64,000 bases of DNA from Armillaria gallica (GCA_037576215.1 JBANDB010000006.1:1364001-1428000); one strand, 5' to 3'; positions 21,264 through 32,950 are shown, numbered from the stretch's first letter. Notes: generated by a model from the sequence alone, not told the origin. Numbers and translations: made by a program.

Positions 21264-23112
21264 TTACCCCTCCTTCCCACTCTTTGAGCCACTACGTCCA
21301 TGGCTAAACCAGGTTTTGACTTTTTTGGAAAAGTTGGTCTTCCCGGTTTTTGAGCCTGAGGAAGAATTTTCAGGAGCCGGCGAAAAGAAAAGAAGCAGAA
21401 TTTTACCATTCTGATCTTCTTCGACCTCCTGGCGGTTCAGCGATCTATTCGCACTGACAGCCGATGCTTGATTATTAGCGACTTTCGCCATTTCTCTCCC
21501 CTTGGTGTCCATTGCTTCCGACTCGGTAGCGTCAGGATGCTCAGTTCCGGTTACAACAATCCGTGGTGGGCGATTGACAGGCTTCCACTCGCCCTCGAAT
21601 ACATTGCTGACCAGTCCGGTGTCCATGGTGGCATAGACCATTTCCGAATTGTCAGAGCTTGTATATGCCATCACTGTGTTTGGTGTCAGTATGCGGAACT
21701 GGATACAGCTATTCATTGTATCAACAGACTCACAATAAGTGCATATGATACACCAGCCCACTGATTCTCCGGGGTAGTAAATCAGTACAGTCCCTTTAGC
21801 TTCGAGGGCCGAGTGCATGAACTGAGCAGCCTTATATATCCGCTGTGTATCAATGACATGGAACTTTGAATCCATGCTTAGACCGCGTTGCGAAACGGTT
21901 GTAAGCAGATGGGTAACCTTCATCTCCTTGATCTTTGCTTCAGCTTCATCCTCGTCAGGGAGAAAGGAACTTGAACGAAGTGAGAACTTAGCATTACGCA
22001 TGAGAAGATGAACGCAACAATTACTTTTACTTACCCTCTTAGGTATATTCTGTCCTGAAAGAGATATGTCTCTGCACTCTTTTCTTGTTTGGACTTCCAT
22101 GTAACATAGTTAGGATTGTCGGGGCTGGGGTTGTGAGAGCACTCGTAAATTCTCAGTTGCCTTATGAAACTGTCGTGGGGCACGGTCCATTCTCCGCCTA
22201 AAAGTCAGGTGAGCGAAGGGAACGTATTTCTAGACAGTAGACGCCAACGTTGTCGAATATATGCCATTGCTTCATCTACTGTCATATTACGCGTATGAAC
22301 GACTTGTAAAAACCAACTTGAACAGATATGAATGACAGTAGGTAGACCAGGAGACGTACGATATGCCACCACAATTATTGTGCCTCTCGAGGTGTCGAGG
22401 ATACAATGAATAAGCACCTTTCCCTGCCTCATCAACGCACTGTGGATATAGTCGACCGCCTTATAGAAGTGCGAATAGAAGTCTTCCTCCGTGTCTTGAC
22501 GTACGACAAGAACAAGATCATGGCGTTGTTCAGGTTGGAAATAGGTGTTGCAAAGAGTAAGGACATGCGTGATGTGATGTTTTTGGCGCAGGTCTTCGGA
22601 CATGGCTTCATCAAGACTAGGGTCGAGTGAGAATCATGGTACCACGGTGTGGATAGCGACGCACGTTCTGAGGAATATTTGCCCCTCTATAATCTCTTCC
22701 ATTGGTTTCGGTTCCGGAATCTTTGGGTCAGTACCCTCGCACTCGTTGGCATCAACATCGCCATCGGACATGCCAGTTAGAGACTCGACCAGCTCAGTCT
22801 CCGCGTTTGTAACATCCATGATACCGTAGGGGATGACTTGATGAAGAAGAGGCGGCTTTTCAGTGCACAAGATGGAAGATCAGGCCATGACGATCATTCT
22901 ACCATCAAACCTTGTACGTTGATTGCCACAGTAGGTTGTCTATTAGCTAGCTGCCTTCGCACAGTAGCCAAAATGGCGTTGGTAAGCTTCGAAGATGGAG
23001 GTACGGAAAAATAAGACAAAGACTGAATAGTAGGAAAGGCAGTTTGCCGCATTAAATAATCACTCCCGATGGCCCGCCCTGGAACGGAAAGTACCGGCGG
23101 CACTTCGCGCAT
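21264..23112 (-). CDS. Protein with two tandem, degenerate dual-specificity-phosphatase-like domains
   Basis: A start at 23112 gives MREVPPVLSVPGRAIGSD; a further upstream exon is possible. An intron (donor gtacaagg, acceptor gaaaag) joins TVAIN to PPLLHQVIPYGIMDV. Domain 1: EIIEGQIFLRT/LDEAMSEDL, HITHVLTLC, KAVDYIHSALMRQGKVLIHC, then ILDTSRGTIIVVAY/LVHT and TVDEAMAYIRQRW. Its HCX5R loop keeps Cys and Arg but has Asp where Gly is usual. The frame then runs through GEWTVPHDSFIRQLRIYECS and YLFQDRIYLRG into domain 2: IKEMKVTHLLTTV, QFMHSALEAKGTVLIYY and PGESVGWCIICTY/LMAYT, where the His and Cys are both Tyr and the Arg is lost. The C-terminus is acidic then basic (NFSKKVKTWFSHG). Domain 1 might be weakly active; domain 2 should be a pseudophosphatase. 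This is inferred from motifs. Confidence 0.75.
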
Positions 23113-23716
23113 ATTTGTGAGCAACTTGAATTCCACAACCTACATATGTGTTGTTTAGGTCCAAAAGGATCATGTGTATATAGTGATCCAAAGAGCGAAA
23201 GATGCGTGGTAAATTTTATAGGTCAACAAATTCCAACAGACCTGAATCAACGTCTATTCAAAGATGATTGAAATACGCAAGTCTGCTCATAGGGAACATG
23301 AGGAACCCCAAAATAATCCACTCAGTTTAGCGTGATGAAATGACCGATTTTGAAAGGCCCGAAATTTACACCTGGGTTCAGGAGGAAGTTGCCTTGAAAA
23401 TGCGCTTTACATATTTGTCAAGAATAGAATAGCAAGGCAGAATATAGACGAACCCTAGAAATTTGGCTCTAAGCTCGCGCAGCGCGTATTTCGAAACGGA
23501 CGTTGCGCGTCTGCGCATTGCTCAAACCTCCGACTTTCAAACGTGACGATTCGCTGTAGATGACATCACCTCTATTTTTAGTCAAGAAACAATCGAATGT
23601 ATGACCCACCAGAGGGACCGATAGCAGCCATAAAACAGAGCCAGATCGGAACGCAACTTTCCATCGTGCTTTCTGCCACCACCACACCATCTGCTTTCTA
23701 TCAATCCAACGCTCTC

Positions 23717-23723
23717 TATAAAA
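23717..23723 (+). promoter_or_regulatory. Candidate TATA box
   Basis: TATAAAA lies just upstream of the small hypothetical gene. At the usual 30-base distance, transcription would start near 23750, after the first ATG, which argues for a downstream start codon. Confidence 0.4.
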
Positions 23724-23736
23724 CATCACTACTTCA

Positions 23737-24281
23737 ATGACATCCATTGCTACCATTCGTTTTTGTGATGTTCTTCAAAAGCCACCAGCAGATCGCCCAC
23801 GAAAGGCGAGTCTGCATACTCCTGGACGCTCTGCAACGAAACCACTAACGGCGATTTTCAGACTGGAACGGTGTACCCCATGGTAGCACAGCTCAAAGGC
23901 GGGACCGACAGAAATTCATTCGATTTACTCTGGGCGTGGGGGGTTTTGTCGGCGGCACCTATCAAGTTGGAGATCTTAGTAACTGAAGAGAGTCAGACGG
24001 TAAGTGACGACACCATGTTAAGGGCGTCAGACTCACGACAGACATGGTAGATTGTGGCTAAGAAAACGCTGATGTCCTACCACCAGTCGCTGGTCGAGCA
24101 ACTAGGCGAGAAAGCGTCAAGGCTTCTGGGATCGTCGAAATTTGCTCATGGCGGCAACAACTTCATTGCTCCTTGTCCTCCGCTATGCACTATGCTATCA
24201 AGCGCCTCTTCGTCGACTGCCACAGGTTCCGCATATTCGTCATATTCATCGTCCATGTCTACCACCGACTCGGAGGATTAA
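23737..24281 (+). CDS. Small hypothetical protein with Ser-rich tail
   Basis: The best model starts MTSIATIRFCDVLQK (23737), uses a GC donor after CCACGAAAG and acceptor ttttcag, and continues TGTVYPMVAQLKGGTDRNSF. A normal intron (gtaagt ... catggtag) then joins VTEESQT to IVAKKTLMSYHQSLVEQLGE. The protein ends SSYSSSMSTTDSED with TAA at 24279-24281. A TATAAAA at 23717-23723 lies only 14 bases before this ATG, so the true start may be the in-frame Met at 23880 (MVAQLKGG). It has a predicted short alpha/beta body and a serine-rich tail. No family was recognised. Confidence 0.5.
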
Positions 24282-24299
24282 CCCATTGGGAGACGTAGG

Positions 24300-26400
24300 A
24301 TCAAAATCGATCGAAGCTAGAACCATAGATTTTGCAGCGACTTTCGTGTTTATTGTACAAGTTTTCGTATATTTCCTGCTATTGAATGCAATGGCACGCA
24401 TATATCCATTGCACTATTCTGCGCGCAAAGCTAAGGTTCCCGGAGTGGTCTAATAATCGAGAGAGCAAGGTTTGTGATGTCGCGCTATGCCGAGAACCAG
24501 ATCATTGAGGGTTCCGATCTAAAATGAACTTGAACAGTGATCAACTTGTCGAGATAGTAAAGTGAAGAGCGTACCCGAGCAAATTTACGCGGTTACAGAT
24601 CCTAGACGTCGGATTTCAGTCTTGTTTCATCCAGTCGTCGACCACAACTGCTGCGAGAGTGCTGAGAGGATAGAGAGTACCTTGTGGTGAGTTTGTGACA
24701 GTTGTCGACGGTGTGCTTCGTAGGTGGCACCGGAAAATCCAGTTTAGGAGTGACGGAGCACGGCAACGGCCCAGGAATTAAATCCAACCGTGGCAAAAAA
24801 GAATTATCGAATCCGGAAGCTTACCTGGAAGATATGTAACCAGAAAATAGGAGTAGTGTAGGGTCAACAGTCCGATAGCGACTGTTGTTGCCCAAGACCG
24901 TCTGTAAGAGGTACAAAAATCGAAATTAAATTTCGCAGGGAAACGCCAGTGCATAGGAGAGTGCAGACCAAGAAAGAGGTCGACCGGAGGAGCCTTTGAG
25001 CATTTTGGGGTGCCCGGCGACAGAACAAGGGTAATCGAAAAGCGGCAGTTTGTTTGTGCAACATCCGTTGGACACAAAAAATCAAACCACCATCATCCTT
25101 GCCTGCGTCGTCGAGACTGCACTCCTGACATGGACATGCATCCAATGTTGTACTAGCAAGGCTTCAGGGTGGTATCTTCGTTGTCTTGCAAAGAAATAGC
25201 GAAATGGCCAGTTTTCTCGAAATTTATTCTCGTAGTCCCTTTTTTTCGTTCTTTGTGCAGCAGGTCTTGCTCTATCATAGGAATCGTTGTCCCAAAGCTT
25301 CTGAACAACATCAAATTCTCTCACAAACCTTCCATGGCGCGGACGGAGGCATGGAACTAGAAATTGCCTGGAGTCGTCTTTTTGCATATCTGGGACGCCG
25401 AAATTGAAAACAGGGTTTTCTTGAACTTCAAGACATAACAGTTGTCTTCCTGGCATGTCGTTGGGCCTTCCAGTCCTTAGTGTCATCAAGTTCACCGTCA
25501 TCCGCTCAGTAGGCTCAAGAGAATCAAGTTTCCAAAGACAGTCGCAACAGGGCAATATGGTTGAATTGGGTTGGGGGCGTAGTGTCTGGATATAATGTTC
25601 GCAGGTATGGTTTCAAGTTCTTCAGGTTCTCTTGAAAATTGCTTTTGACTAGCCGGCATCAGCGGTTCCTTGACGTCCACACAGGTGTTGTAATTTTTGC
25701 TGGTCCTTGAAACATTCTGGAAGCACACGTGGTTTACCTTAATCATGTTGTAGCAGCCATGGAGGACGGTACACTGCACAGGACTGTTAGAAATTATAGT
25801 GGGAGCATGATGTAAGTCGTCGCGTTACGCGTTAGAGGTTCCATGACTCACACACGGTCACAGACGTGACTGTTACGTAACGCGAGCAACGTCACATAAC
25901 TGGCGGTCGATAACACCCTCGAAATTTGCCTCCGTCGGTGTCATTCAAGCATTGGCAGTATAGAATTTGGAATATACGCGTAATAACCAAGAGGGAGGCA
26001 GATGAGATGCAAGAGAGGAGTCTGAACGACGGGAGAAGACCCGTCGTTGGTCGTTAGAGCCGTCAAAGCCGTCATTCAAGTTTCCAGCAACTCGGTATGC
26101 TGGTCCACAGTCTCGGGTTCGAGGAGTTGTACCTGGAAATAGCGTCTCCATGTTCTGGGAATATTGGGTGCACGTTCCTCTGTATGGCGGATAATCCATT
26201 TGGACTGGACCATTCTCGCCGGCCTTTTTGGAGAGCAGGCATGACACACTGTGAGAACACCTATTTGTGCTCGAGATTCCCGTTATGTCATTTCAATGTT
26301 TACGCCAAACATACTGGGTAACCCACTGGCTCAATACGGATTCGGTTCCCGATATCGAAGCCCAGGCGCACTTTAAAATCTACGGAAGCCGACCAGGGTA
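24300..26400. other. Unresolved stretch with long minus-strand open frames
   Basis: Several minus-strand frames of 60-157 codons (for example 25082-25555, 25498-25779 and 24602-24796) have fairly protein-like composition, such as RTGRPNDMPGRQLLCLEVQE and LDLIPGPLPCSVTPKLDFPV. I could not join them into a gene with consistent splice sites, and no domain was recognised. They could be exons of an unknown gene, or remnants of a decayed element. A short perfect inverted repeat lies at 25820-25885. Confidence 0.35.
25820..25885. repeat. Short perfect inverted repeat
   Basis: TCGCGTTACG at 25820-25829 is repeated as its reverse complement CGTAACGCGA at 25876-25885, with 46 bases between. The loop contains further TGAC/GTCA half-palindromes. 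It could be a small hairpin, a pair of factor sites or the end of a miniature element. No flanking target duplication was seen. Confidence 0.45.
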
Positions 26401-26457
26401 TCTATATCTCTTCTTTTCTCTCTCTCTCACCACGCTCTTTCGTCTCTTTCCATCCTC

Positions 26458-27009
26458 ATGCCTCCATCCCGCCTCCGTGACCGTCACTTCCCTTCTATGC
26501 ATTCGGTTTTCCTTCAAGCTGAGACCATCCCCACGAGTGCTACTATATACTATCAACACGTTCCTCTGCCATCCCTCGTCTTTCGATACGAGCCTTATGG
26601 ACATGCCTACGCTGCCAGAAACCATCCTTTAATGGTGAGCGTGATTCCCCTGAACTTGGTTATTCTTAGCTAAAGTTACGCAGACCACTACTCGCGATGG
26701 CAATATTGATTGGGACGACCGCGTCTTTTTTACTGTAGCCCTCGTGAGTGACCATCTGTTGGTGGATGTGCTTGGCTTGATGACCATCACAGCCTCACCC
26801 CACTGAGGAAGAAATGGCTCTCAATGAAGCCCTTCGAGCAAATCCGGAGCCTGGGGCTGTTCAGCCTCCTCGTGGTCGTGTTAGGCGTTTGTCGGTCCTA
26901 GTCATTGTTAGCCTGTTATTCATCTTTCCCTGTCATATATGCTTACTGATCTGACTAGGAGCTAGCCCTTGCTGTAACTCGCCGTCTTCGCCTCTCTCGT
27001 TTGGACTAA
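26458..27009 (+). CDS. Small hypothetical protein, four exons
   Basis: The start at 26458 gives MPPSRLRDRHFPSMHSVFLQ and ends the first exon at YAARNHPLM. Three normal introns follow: gtgagc...acgcag, gtgagt...atcacag and gttagc...gactag. The remaining exons read TTTRDGNIDWDDRVFFTVAL, PHPTEEEMALNEALRANPEP, GRVRRLSVLVI and ELALAVTRRLRLSRLD, with TAA at 27007-27009, about 125 residues in all. All frames stay open across clean splice sites, so the gene looks real, but I recognise no family. A C/T-rich tract (about 26405-26457) directly before the ATG suits a fungal transcription start. Confidence 0.6.
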
Positions 27010-27377
27010 GCCACTCATCTGTCCTCCCAAAAATTTCTTGCTCTCCGAAAGAATCGGGGGTGAAAATACCTTATACATTTTTTTCTTGGATCATGTCGTT
27101 GCCAAATGTATCGTTACATCTTGTCGTAGTTACCAGCTTTGCTATCACTGTACATCTATCCCTCCAATGCACATAACTAATTCTTGCCAGTACCTATATA
27201 TGTAGATGTGAGTCCCGCGACCTGTAAAATGAATCAGACTTGCCAACCGAAACGCTGATCACTTGTCGCGCCTGAAGTTTTTTGCACCCTAAATCTTATG
27301 ACGATTAACAGTCCGATGAATTGTACATGATGGGGATAGCTTAAATCAAACACCAACCACAGAACGTAAGGTATAAT

Positions 27378-28757
27378 TTAGTCGGCATCAACAACCATGC
27401 CGCCACGACCCCTTCTGATCCTATCCTCCAGACCACCGGTACCACCAAACACCTTCTTCGACTCTTGGCTCAAAAAGCCTCCCATGCCCTTCGACTTGGC
27501 CCTAGCCTGCTCCTCCGCAGCATGGTCAGCCTTCTCTTTCTCCAACATTTGTGCCAGACGCTCTTTCCGCTCGCTACTCATAGTAGTGGCATCAGCGGTC
27601 ATGGCAGCCAATCGAGCCGCGCGGTCTTCAGCAGCACGGTTATCAGATACACGGGCAGGGGGCGGACTTGTGCGTATTCGTTTCACAGGAATGTGATGAT
27701 CGTATTTTCCCTGCTCGAACTGCGTGCACGTTTCCCATATTCTTCGGACCTATCATAAGACATGGGTCGGCGTCTGTCAGCTCGAGAAGGTTCGTCATGG
27801 TGACGCCGGCGCGAGTCGCGAGGGGGGCTATTGTGACGGCGGTGATACGGCGGCGAAGGACTGCGGTCAGTATAACGTCGTGAATGATATTCGTCTTCGC
27901 TGCTGCTTCGGTCACCGTAGCGAGAGCGTGAGGGTAATGGTGAGGGACGTCGGTCAAAAGGACTTCGACTACGGGAGTGTCTGGATCGACTATAACGATT
28001 CGGAGAGCGAGACCTCGACCTGTTGCGGTCGTCCAAGGGACTTGGTGAGCAGGAGTATCTGTCCCGTCTCTGCTTACGCTCCAGCTTCAATCGTTTCCTT
28101 TCCTCTTTCTCCAATTTCTTCTGCTTCTTGTCTTTCTTCGGCTTAATACCATTGCGCTCCTGCATCTCCCTGAGGCGAAGAGGGTTAGCCATGAGCGCTT
28201 CATAAGCCGCCTGCTCCTGCTGTTTGATGGCAAGTAGAGGGTCTTCGCGAATTTTCGCAGCAATGTCGCGAGCATTATTGGCATTCTGGACGGCGATAAA
28301 GTTCTTGTGAGAGGCACCCAGCTATTCAGGTTGATTAGATTACAGATACAGCAACTCTGTGAAGTGTACGTACCTTAGCATTCTCATCCGCCGTTAAGAT
28401 TTTGTCCACCCTCTTCTTCCCAAGGAGATAATCCTCGAGATCATTTGGATTCTGACTGCTGCCCGTTGCCGGAGTCGTGTACATCCATTCAAGTTTCTCC
28501 GTTCGTTTCTTCCCTGTTTTCTCTTCTTGAAGTCGCTGTAGTTCTTGAAGTTGCCGCTCTTCTTCCTTTTCCTTGCGGAGTTGGTCTAACTTCTTCTTCT
28601 CTTCGAGCTAATACGGACAGCAATATGTCAGACTTGTAAACTAGCAAAATGTATGATTTTGACTCACAGCCTTCTTTTCCTCAAGCCAGACCCGCTCCTG
28701 ATTCTTCAACAGGAGCGGGTGCCAGGACTTCTTCATGTTCAAGTCGCCGCCACCCAT
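27378..28757 (-). CDS. CWC25: Pre-mRNA-splicing factor CWC25
   Basis: The start at 28757 opens with the Cir_N-type motif [14 protein letters not shown], then [12 protein letters not shown]. Introns lead to the coiled-coil [17 protein letters not shown], the conserved [12 protein letters not shown] and [34 protein letters not shown] and the basic [18 protein letters not shown] stretch follow, then an Arg/Ser-rich domain with many SRSRS repeats. Near 27705-27711 the frame must move by one base, in a GGG/AAAA run, from RARSSSR to [19 protein letters not shown]. The C-terminus ([31 protein letters not shown]) is typical, with the stop at 27378. Cwc25 acts in the nucleus, joining the activated spliceosome after Prp2 remodelling to promote the first transesterification. 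The identity is secure; the frame break is probably a consensus error. Confidence 0.9.
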
Positions 28758-28930
28758 TTTGAGAAAGTATTGGATGAATGAGTGTAAAGTAGGTTGTGTA
28801 GACGCAAGCCCTGAATGCGACAAAGGAGGAACCAACTAAGGGGTGCCTGTTATTTGCACGTGCTTGCCAGATCCTTCTTCTCCGCAGTGCCGGCCGCCTT
28901 CATCGTTCCTTTCTCGACCTGACATTCACC
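28758..28930. promoter_or_regulatory. Divergent promoter between CWC25 and the voltage-sensor-like gene
   Basis: Only 173 bases separate the two divergent start codons, so both genes must share this region for initiation. It contains a C/T-rich run (about 28875-28920) before the plus-strand start and no clear TATA box. Confidence 0.35.
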
Positions 28931-29874
28931 ATGTCTCCACCCGCGGACATACAAGACGATATCGAATACGAGGAAAATGATCCATTTAATCGTGACGCTG
29001 ACGATGTTAATACACCTTTGCGGCCTGAGTAAGCATGCTGTCTCTACGGTTGCATGTCATGACCCAACAGCTATTCACAGGCCAACTCGTTCCATCTACG
29101 CTCTGACGCGCCAAGAAATAACAAAAGGACTGGCCAACAGATTTGTTCACTCACGGACATATATCATTCTGTATCTTGGAATGGCCGCGTTGTCGGTGAC
29201 GACAGTGGTGCTTAGTCTCGTAGACGGGTGTCCCGGTCTCCCCTTCTATATTCTCGAAATTATCATCAACGTGGCGATGATACTTGAAGTCGGTGTACGA
29301 TTTGTTGCATTTGGACGTGTAAGCATGATGCACCTGTCTCCTAATATGTGTACTCACAAACATCATGATGATAGCAATTCTGGAAATCACCATTCAATGT
29401 TGTAGATCTCATTCTCACCGTCTTCTGCGCTCTTACTTTGCTAGTCCTCGCATTTGCCTCATCGTGTGGGTCCACTAGCAAAGAGGAAGAAATCCTAGAC
29501 ACGCTGCTACTCGTTGCTCGCAATGTTCTTCAATTCAGTCGTCTTGCTGCGGTCATGAGACAGTATGTTCATTGAAAATTCCATCATTTTGATACTGATG
29601 TCGTTCCAACTAAAGATCGGGGCAGTCTATATTCTCGCGGCCGAAGCCCATTGACATCAATGCTGCACGGCGATACAACCTTGATATTGATATTGACAGT
29701 GATGAGGAGGAAGACGCTGAACTTGGCCGACCATTAGTGCGAAACCCTGTATTGTTCGATGCGGGTTCAGGGCAACAACCGCAAGGTAGCAATTCTACCA
29801 TGTCTGCCATGCCTCGAGCTGCGGAAGCTGCGCAAGATAGGGATACTGAAGATGTATGGGCGGAGCTGGGTTAG
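28931..29874 (+). CDS. Four-helix membrane protein resembling a voltage-sensor domain
   Basis: The start at 28931 gives an acidic N-terminus (MSPPADIQDDIEYEENDPF). After an intron come IYALTRQEITKGLANRFVHS and four hydrophobic helices: TYIILYLGMAALSVTTVVLS, PFYILEIIINVAMILEVGV, FNVVDLILTVFCALTLLVLA and EEILDTLLLVARNVLQFSRL. The fourth carries Arg residues (VARN, FSRL, VMRQ) like S4 of ion-transport domains, and S2 and S3 carry Glu and Asp. No pore helices follow: the protein ends with an acidic tail (DIDIDSDEEEDAELGRPL) and the stop TAG at 29872-29874. It fits the voltage-gated channel S1-S4 superfamily as a free-standing sensor. Whether it conducts protons or only senses voltage cannot be told. 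About 235 residues. Confidence 0.7.
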
Positions 29875-30537
29875 AGGTTTGTACACGTAGGATAAGTCTT
29901 TCGATAACGACTTATATATTTGACGCGGCACATAGCCGAGTCAGGGTGGCCCTTGGAGTTCCTCGCGGGATTTGCCAAGTTGGCGCATATTCAACCTCAG
30001 CGATCATGCCGCTCAGATGGATTCAGGGCGCGGACTATTATGTTTTCCCGTGAAAAGATGATGATACTTCCACACACAGCCCCAGTCGGTGGAGTATAAC
30101 GATTGCATTATTTGGGTATGATGGATGCCGTGAGAAGAGGACTATAGACGAGTCAATTTGACGAAAATCGATAGACGGAATCTTCTTAATACATATGTTT
30201 TCTGCCTCCGAGCAGCTTAGGGACCGCCGGACAGAATCCCGAATGATTCGCCTGATGGCCAGAAGGAGACGTAAAATTACCTTTTTCAGATTGCGGACGT
30301 TTCCAGGAGACCGATTGCTTTTACGGCAGGATCAGAACGTGTTAGAAAACAATTCGACCAGTCCAGACGCTAAACTCTTTTTGCCAACGACGACGACGAC
30401 ACCGTCCATGTTTTGACTTTGCCGATATTTGCTCCTGCGCTCACAAGGCCAGGTCAGCCCTGTACACCCCCAGTCCTTCTCAGTATTTCCCTGCCTTGCT
30501 TTCGTTGTTCCTATCTTTTATCCACCCTTAATCTTCC
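29875..30537. other. Intergenic region with promoter of the disordered-protein gene
   Basis: No convincing gene was found in about 660 bases. A GAC-repeat tract at about 30390-30402 and a C/T-rich run before 30538 are the only distinctive features. The latter probably belongs to the core promoter of the next gene. Confidence 0.35.
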
Positions 30538-32950
30538 ATGTCGTCCGCTATCTCGCGCCATGACCAGGCTTCACGAAGTTGGTGGTCCTCAAAGCAGGCC
30601 AAGTATCCTGCTCAGTCCAAGGACATTCCCCAGGATTTTACTCCGGGAAGCTCGACGTCTTCTACCAAATCTTCCATTAGCAAGTTTAATTCTCTGACTT
30701 CTGTTTTCAAGTCCAAGAAGCACCCTTCCTTGGCCATACAAGACCCTCCGTTACCTCCCTCCAGGCCTGTTCTCTCTGCTGTCTCGCCGTCGGATTTGGG
30801 ACGATCAAAGTCTCAGAACGTCCAGTACACTCGGCCCCCTTCCAAATCTGTTTCATCCACTCTCTCGCAAGCAGAATCATCAGAGCCCCGTACCCCAGTC
30901 GACAGCAATCGCGAAATGCACCACCAGTCATTACTGACCCTGTCGGACACAGATCCTTTTGCCTCTCATGGTATATCCATACCTCACTCTCCTTCAGACC
31001 CGAACCGTCTCTCGGTTTACTCAAATTCCTCCATCATAGAATACTCCAAACGGAGTGACGCGGGTATCAAGCGTGGATCTTATGCTTCGTCCTCATCTCA
31101 GTCGAACTACTACGGCGATTCACCGTCGTTTAGTCCAACTTCCCGTACGGCGTCGTCGCCAGATATACCCACCCGGCGAAAACTTACGTCCAAGTACGTC
31201 TCACGCATCCTTCTCTCGTAATATTTCGTGCTCATCTTTTACGTAGGAAATCGGGAGGTGATTTGCGTCGCAATGGATCCATGCCTTCGTCTATGATTCC
31301 TGCAGAAGTCACCCGGAATGTCAGGGATGCAGCATGGGAGACCCTGCCATCTTCAGGAATGCCAATCACCAAGAACTCCTCATCAGTCACTCTAACAGAC
31401 AAAAACCGATTAAGCCAACCCGACGCTTCACATGTAACAAGACCTTCGCTTCGCGCTCGGGGCCTAACGGACAGCGGTGGCATTCATCCACCTAAATTTC
31501 TTCGCCGGGACTCTGCGCAGTCTCCAGATAAAGCTTCGACTTCTTCCCCTCGTGTTATCGTACGTCAGGCATCCATCCAACGAATGGGCTTGCCGCCGAG
31601 CGCACCCCCTACTCAGCGACTGCCTCTTCCCCCTCCTGTGCCCATAGTCGATGATGATGCCGATGTAGTATTGTCGCCTGACGTATCAGGAGGCTCTGCA
31701 TCTTCCTCTTTCACTTCTTCAACGAGGGAACCGTACATGGCCAACCAACATTACATTCCGCGCGAGGATAGGTCGCACAGGGATACCTCCTCCGAGCTCG
31801 AGAAGTCCCCGTTGCCTTCACCTAAAGCAAGCCGTACCCTTAAGAAGTCGATATCTCATCAGTCCCTGACGAAGAGGGGCAGCTCCGGCGGGTCGCCAGC
31901 ACCGCCCACTACTGTAGCTGACCCTGGGGTTGAGAAGGCACCACGGAAACAGAGATCATTCCATCATGCCCGCCTTCCCATGATACCTCCACTGCCTCTG
32001 CCACTCCGCCACAACAACTCAGTTGCTCCCTCTACTACTGCTTCAAATTCTGCAGGTGATGCCACTTCCATTTCCGATAAGCGTGGAAGTTCGAGCGGAG
32101 GATCCGCTACTGGTGGGAGAAAAAGGCTATTTTCGGGCTCACACTTTGGGAGGCATTCGGCGTCGCAGGTACCCCCGCCTGAAGAAGACAAACGGTCTGT
32201 TTTCAGTCTTCCTGTCGAGTCTGATCGTGTCGGTGGCAGTAGTTTGTTGTCACAGACGACTTTATCTCCGTCGTCCTCTTTTTGGGATGAAAGCACCCCT
32301 GACGTTCCCAGTAGTCCGAAGCATGAATACGTCCCTCAGTCGATACTGTCACCAGCCGAGCTCCTAGAACTAGAAGCAAATATACAAGATTCCCTCAATT
32401 CCAGTAAACGGTCGCGACAGCGTGGCTACTCCGTGGTATCTTCTTCTACTGGTGCAGACGACGATTACGGTTCCATACCGGAAGGTCTTTCAGCGCCGTT
32501 CTCTCTTGACACCGGTCCAAATCTAGGCATATCCGTTCCATCTCTATATTCGCACCCACCGACACAACTCACCCACCCTTCATCTATAACATCGAATTCC
32601 TTTTTCTCACCTCTGCCATCTGATCCACATCACATCAGTCTCCCTCCCCCACCTCGCCGCTCTCGTCCCCAAACTTCTCCCGCTCACCATGACAATGGAA
32701 TCAAGCCCTTATCACCCCCTCCACGCACAAAGGTGCGCAGGAAGGTATCGGTTGAGGCCAATCTCGGCGGAATATGATGATCAGGAAACCATCCTTTTTG
32801 GATATAGATGATGAGTTCGACAGAGATCACCAGCGTGTCACACCGCAGGAACCCCCACCAAAGGTGAATGCGAAGCAACAACAAATACACGATAGCTTCC
32901 TCGATCTTGCGCGAGAGTCATTTGACAGCTCGCGTAGTGATGACCCATAG
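30538..32950 (+). CDS. Large Ser/Pro-rich, probably disordered protein
   Basis: The start at 30538 (MSSAISRHDQASRSWWSSKQ) is followed by about 220 residues, one intron at about 31193-31247, and a second long exon to about 32770. The protein is dominated by Ser, Pro and Thr with many SP/TP sites and basic patches such as KRGSSSGGSATGGRKRLF, so it may be a phosphorylation-regulated scaffold. No domain was recognised. At 32771-32772 the frame needs one extra base in the AA run to pass from VEANLGG to MMIRKPSFLDIDDEFDRDH. That tail, which looks conserved, ends SSRSDDP with TAG at 32948-32950; without the change the protein stops at 32777. Confidence 0.7.

Noticed and set aside
27397..28205. Plus-strand frames opposite CWC25
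   Set aside because: They are the complement of an Arg/Ser-rich coding region; the minus-strand protein has clear family motifs.
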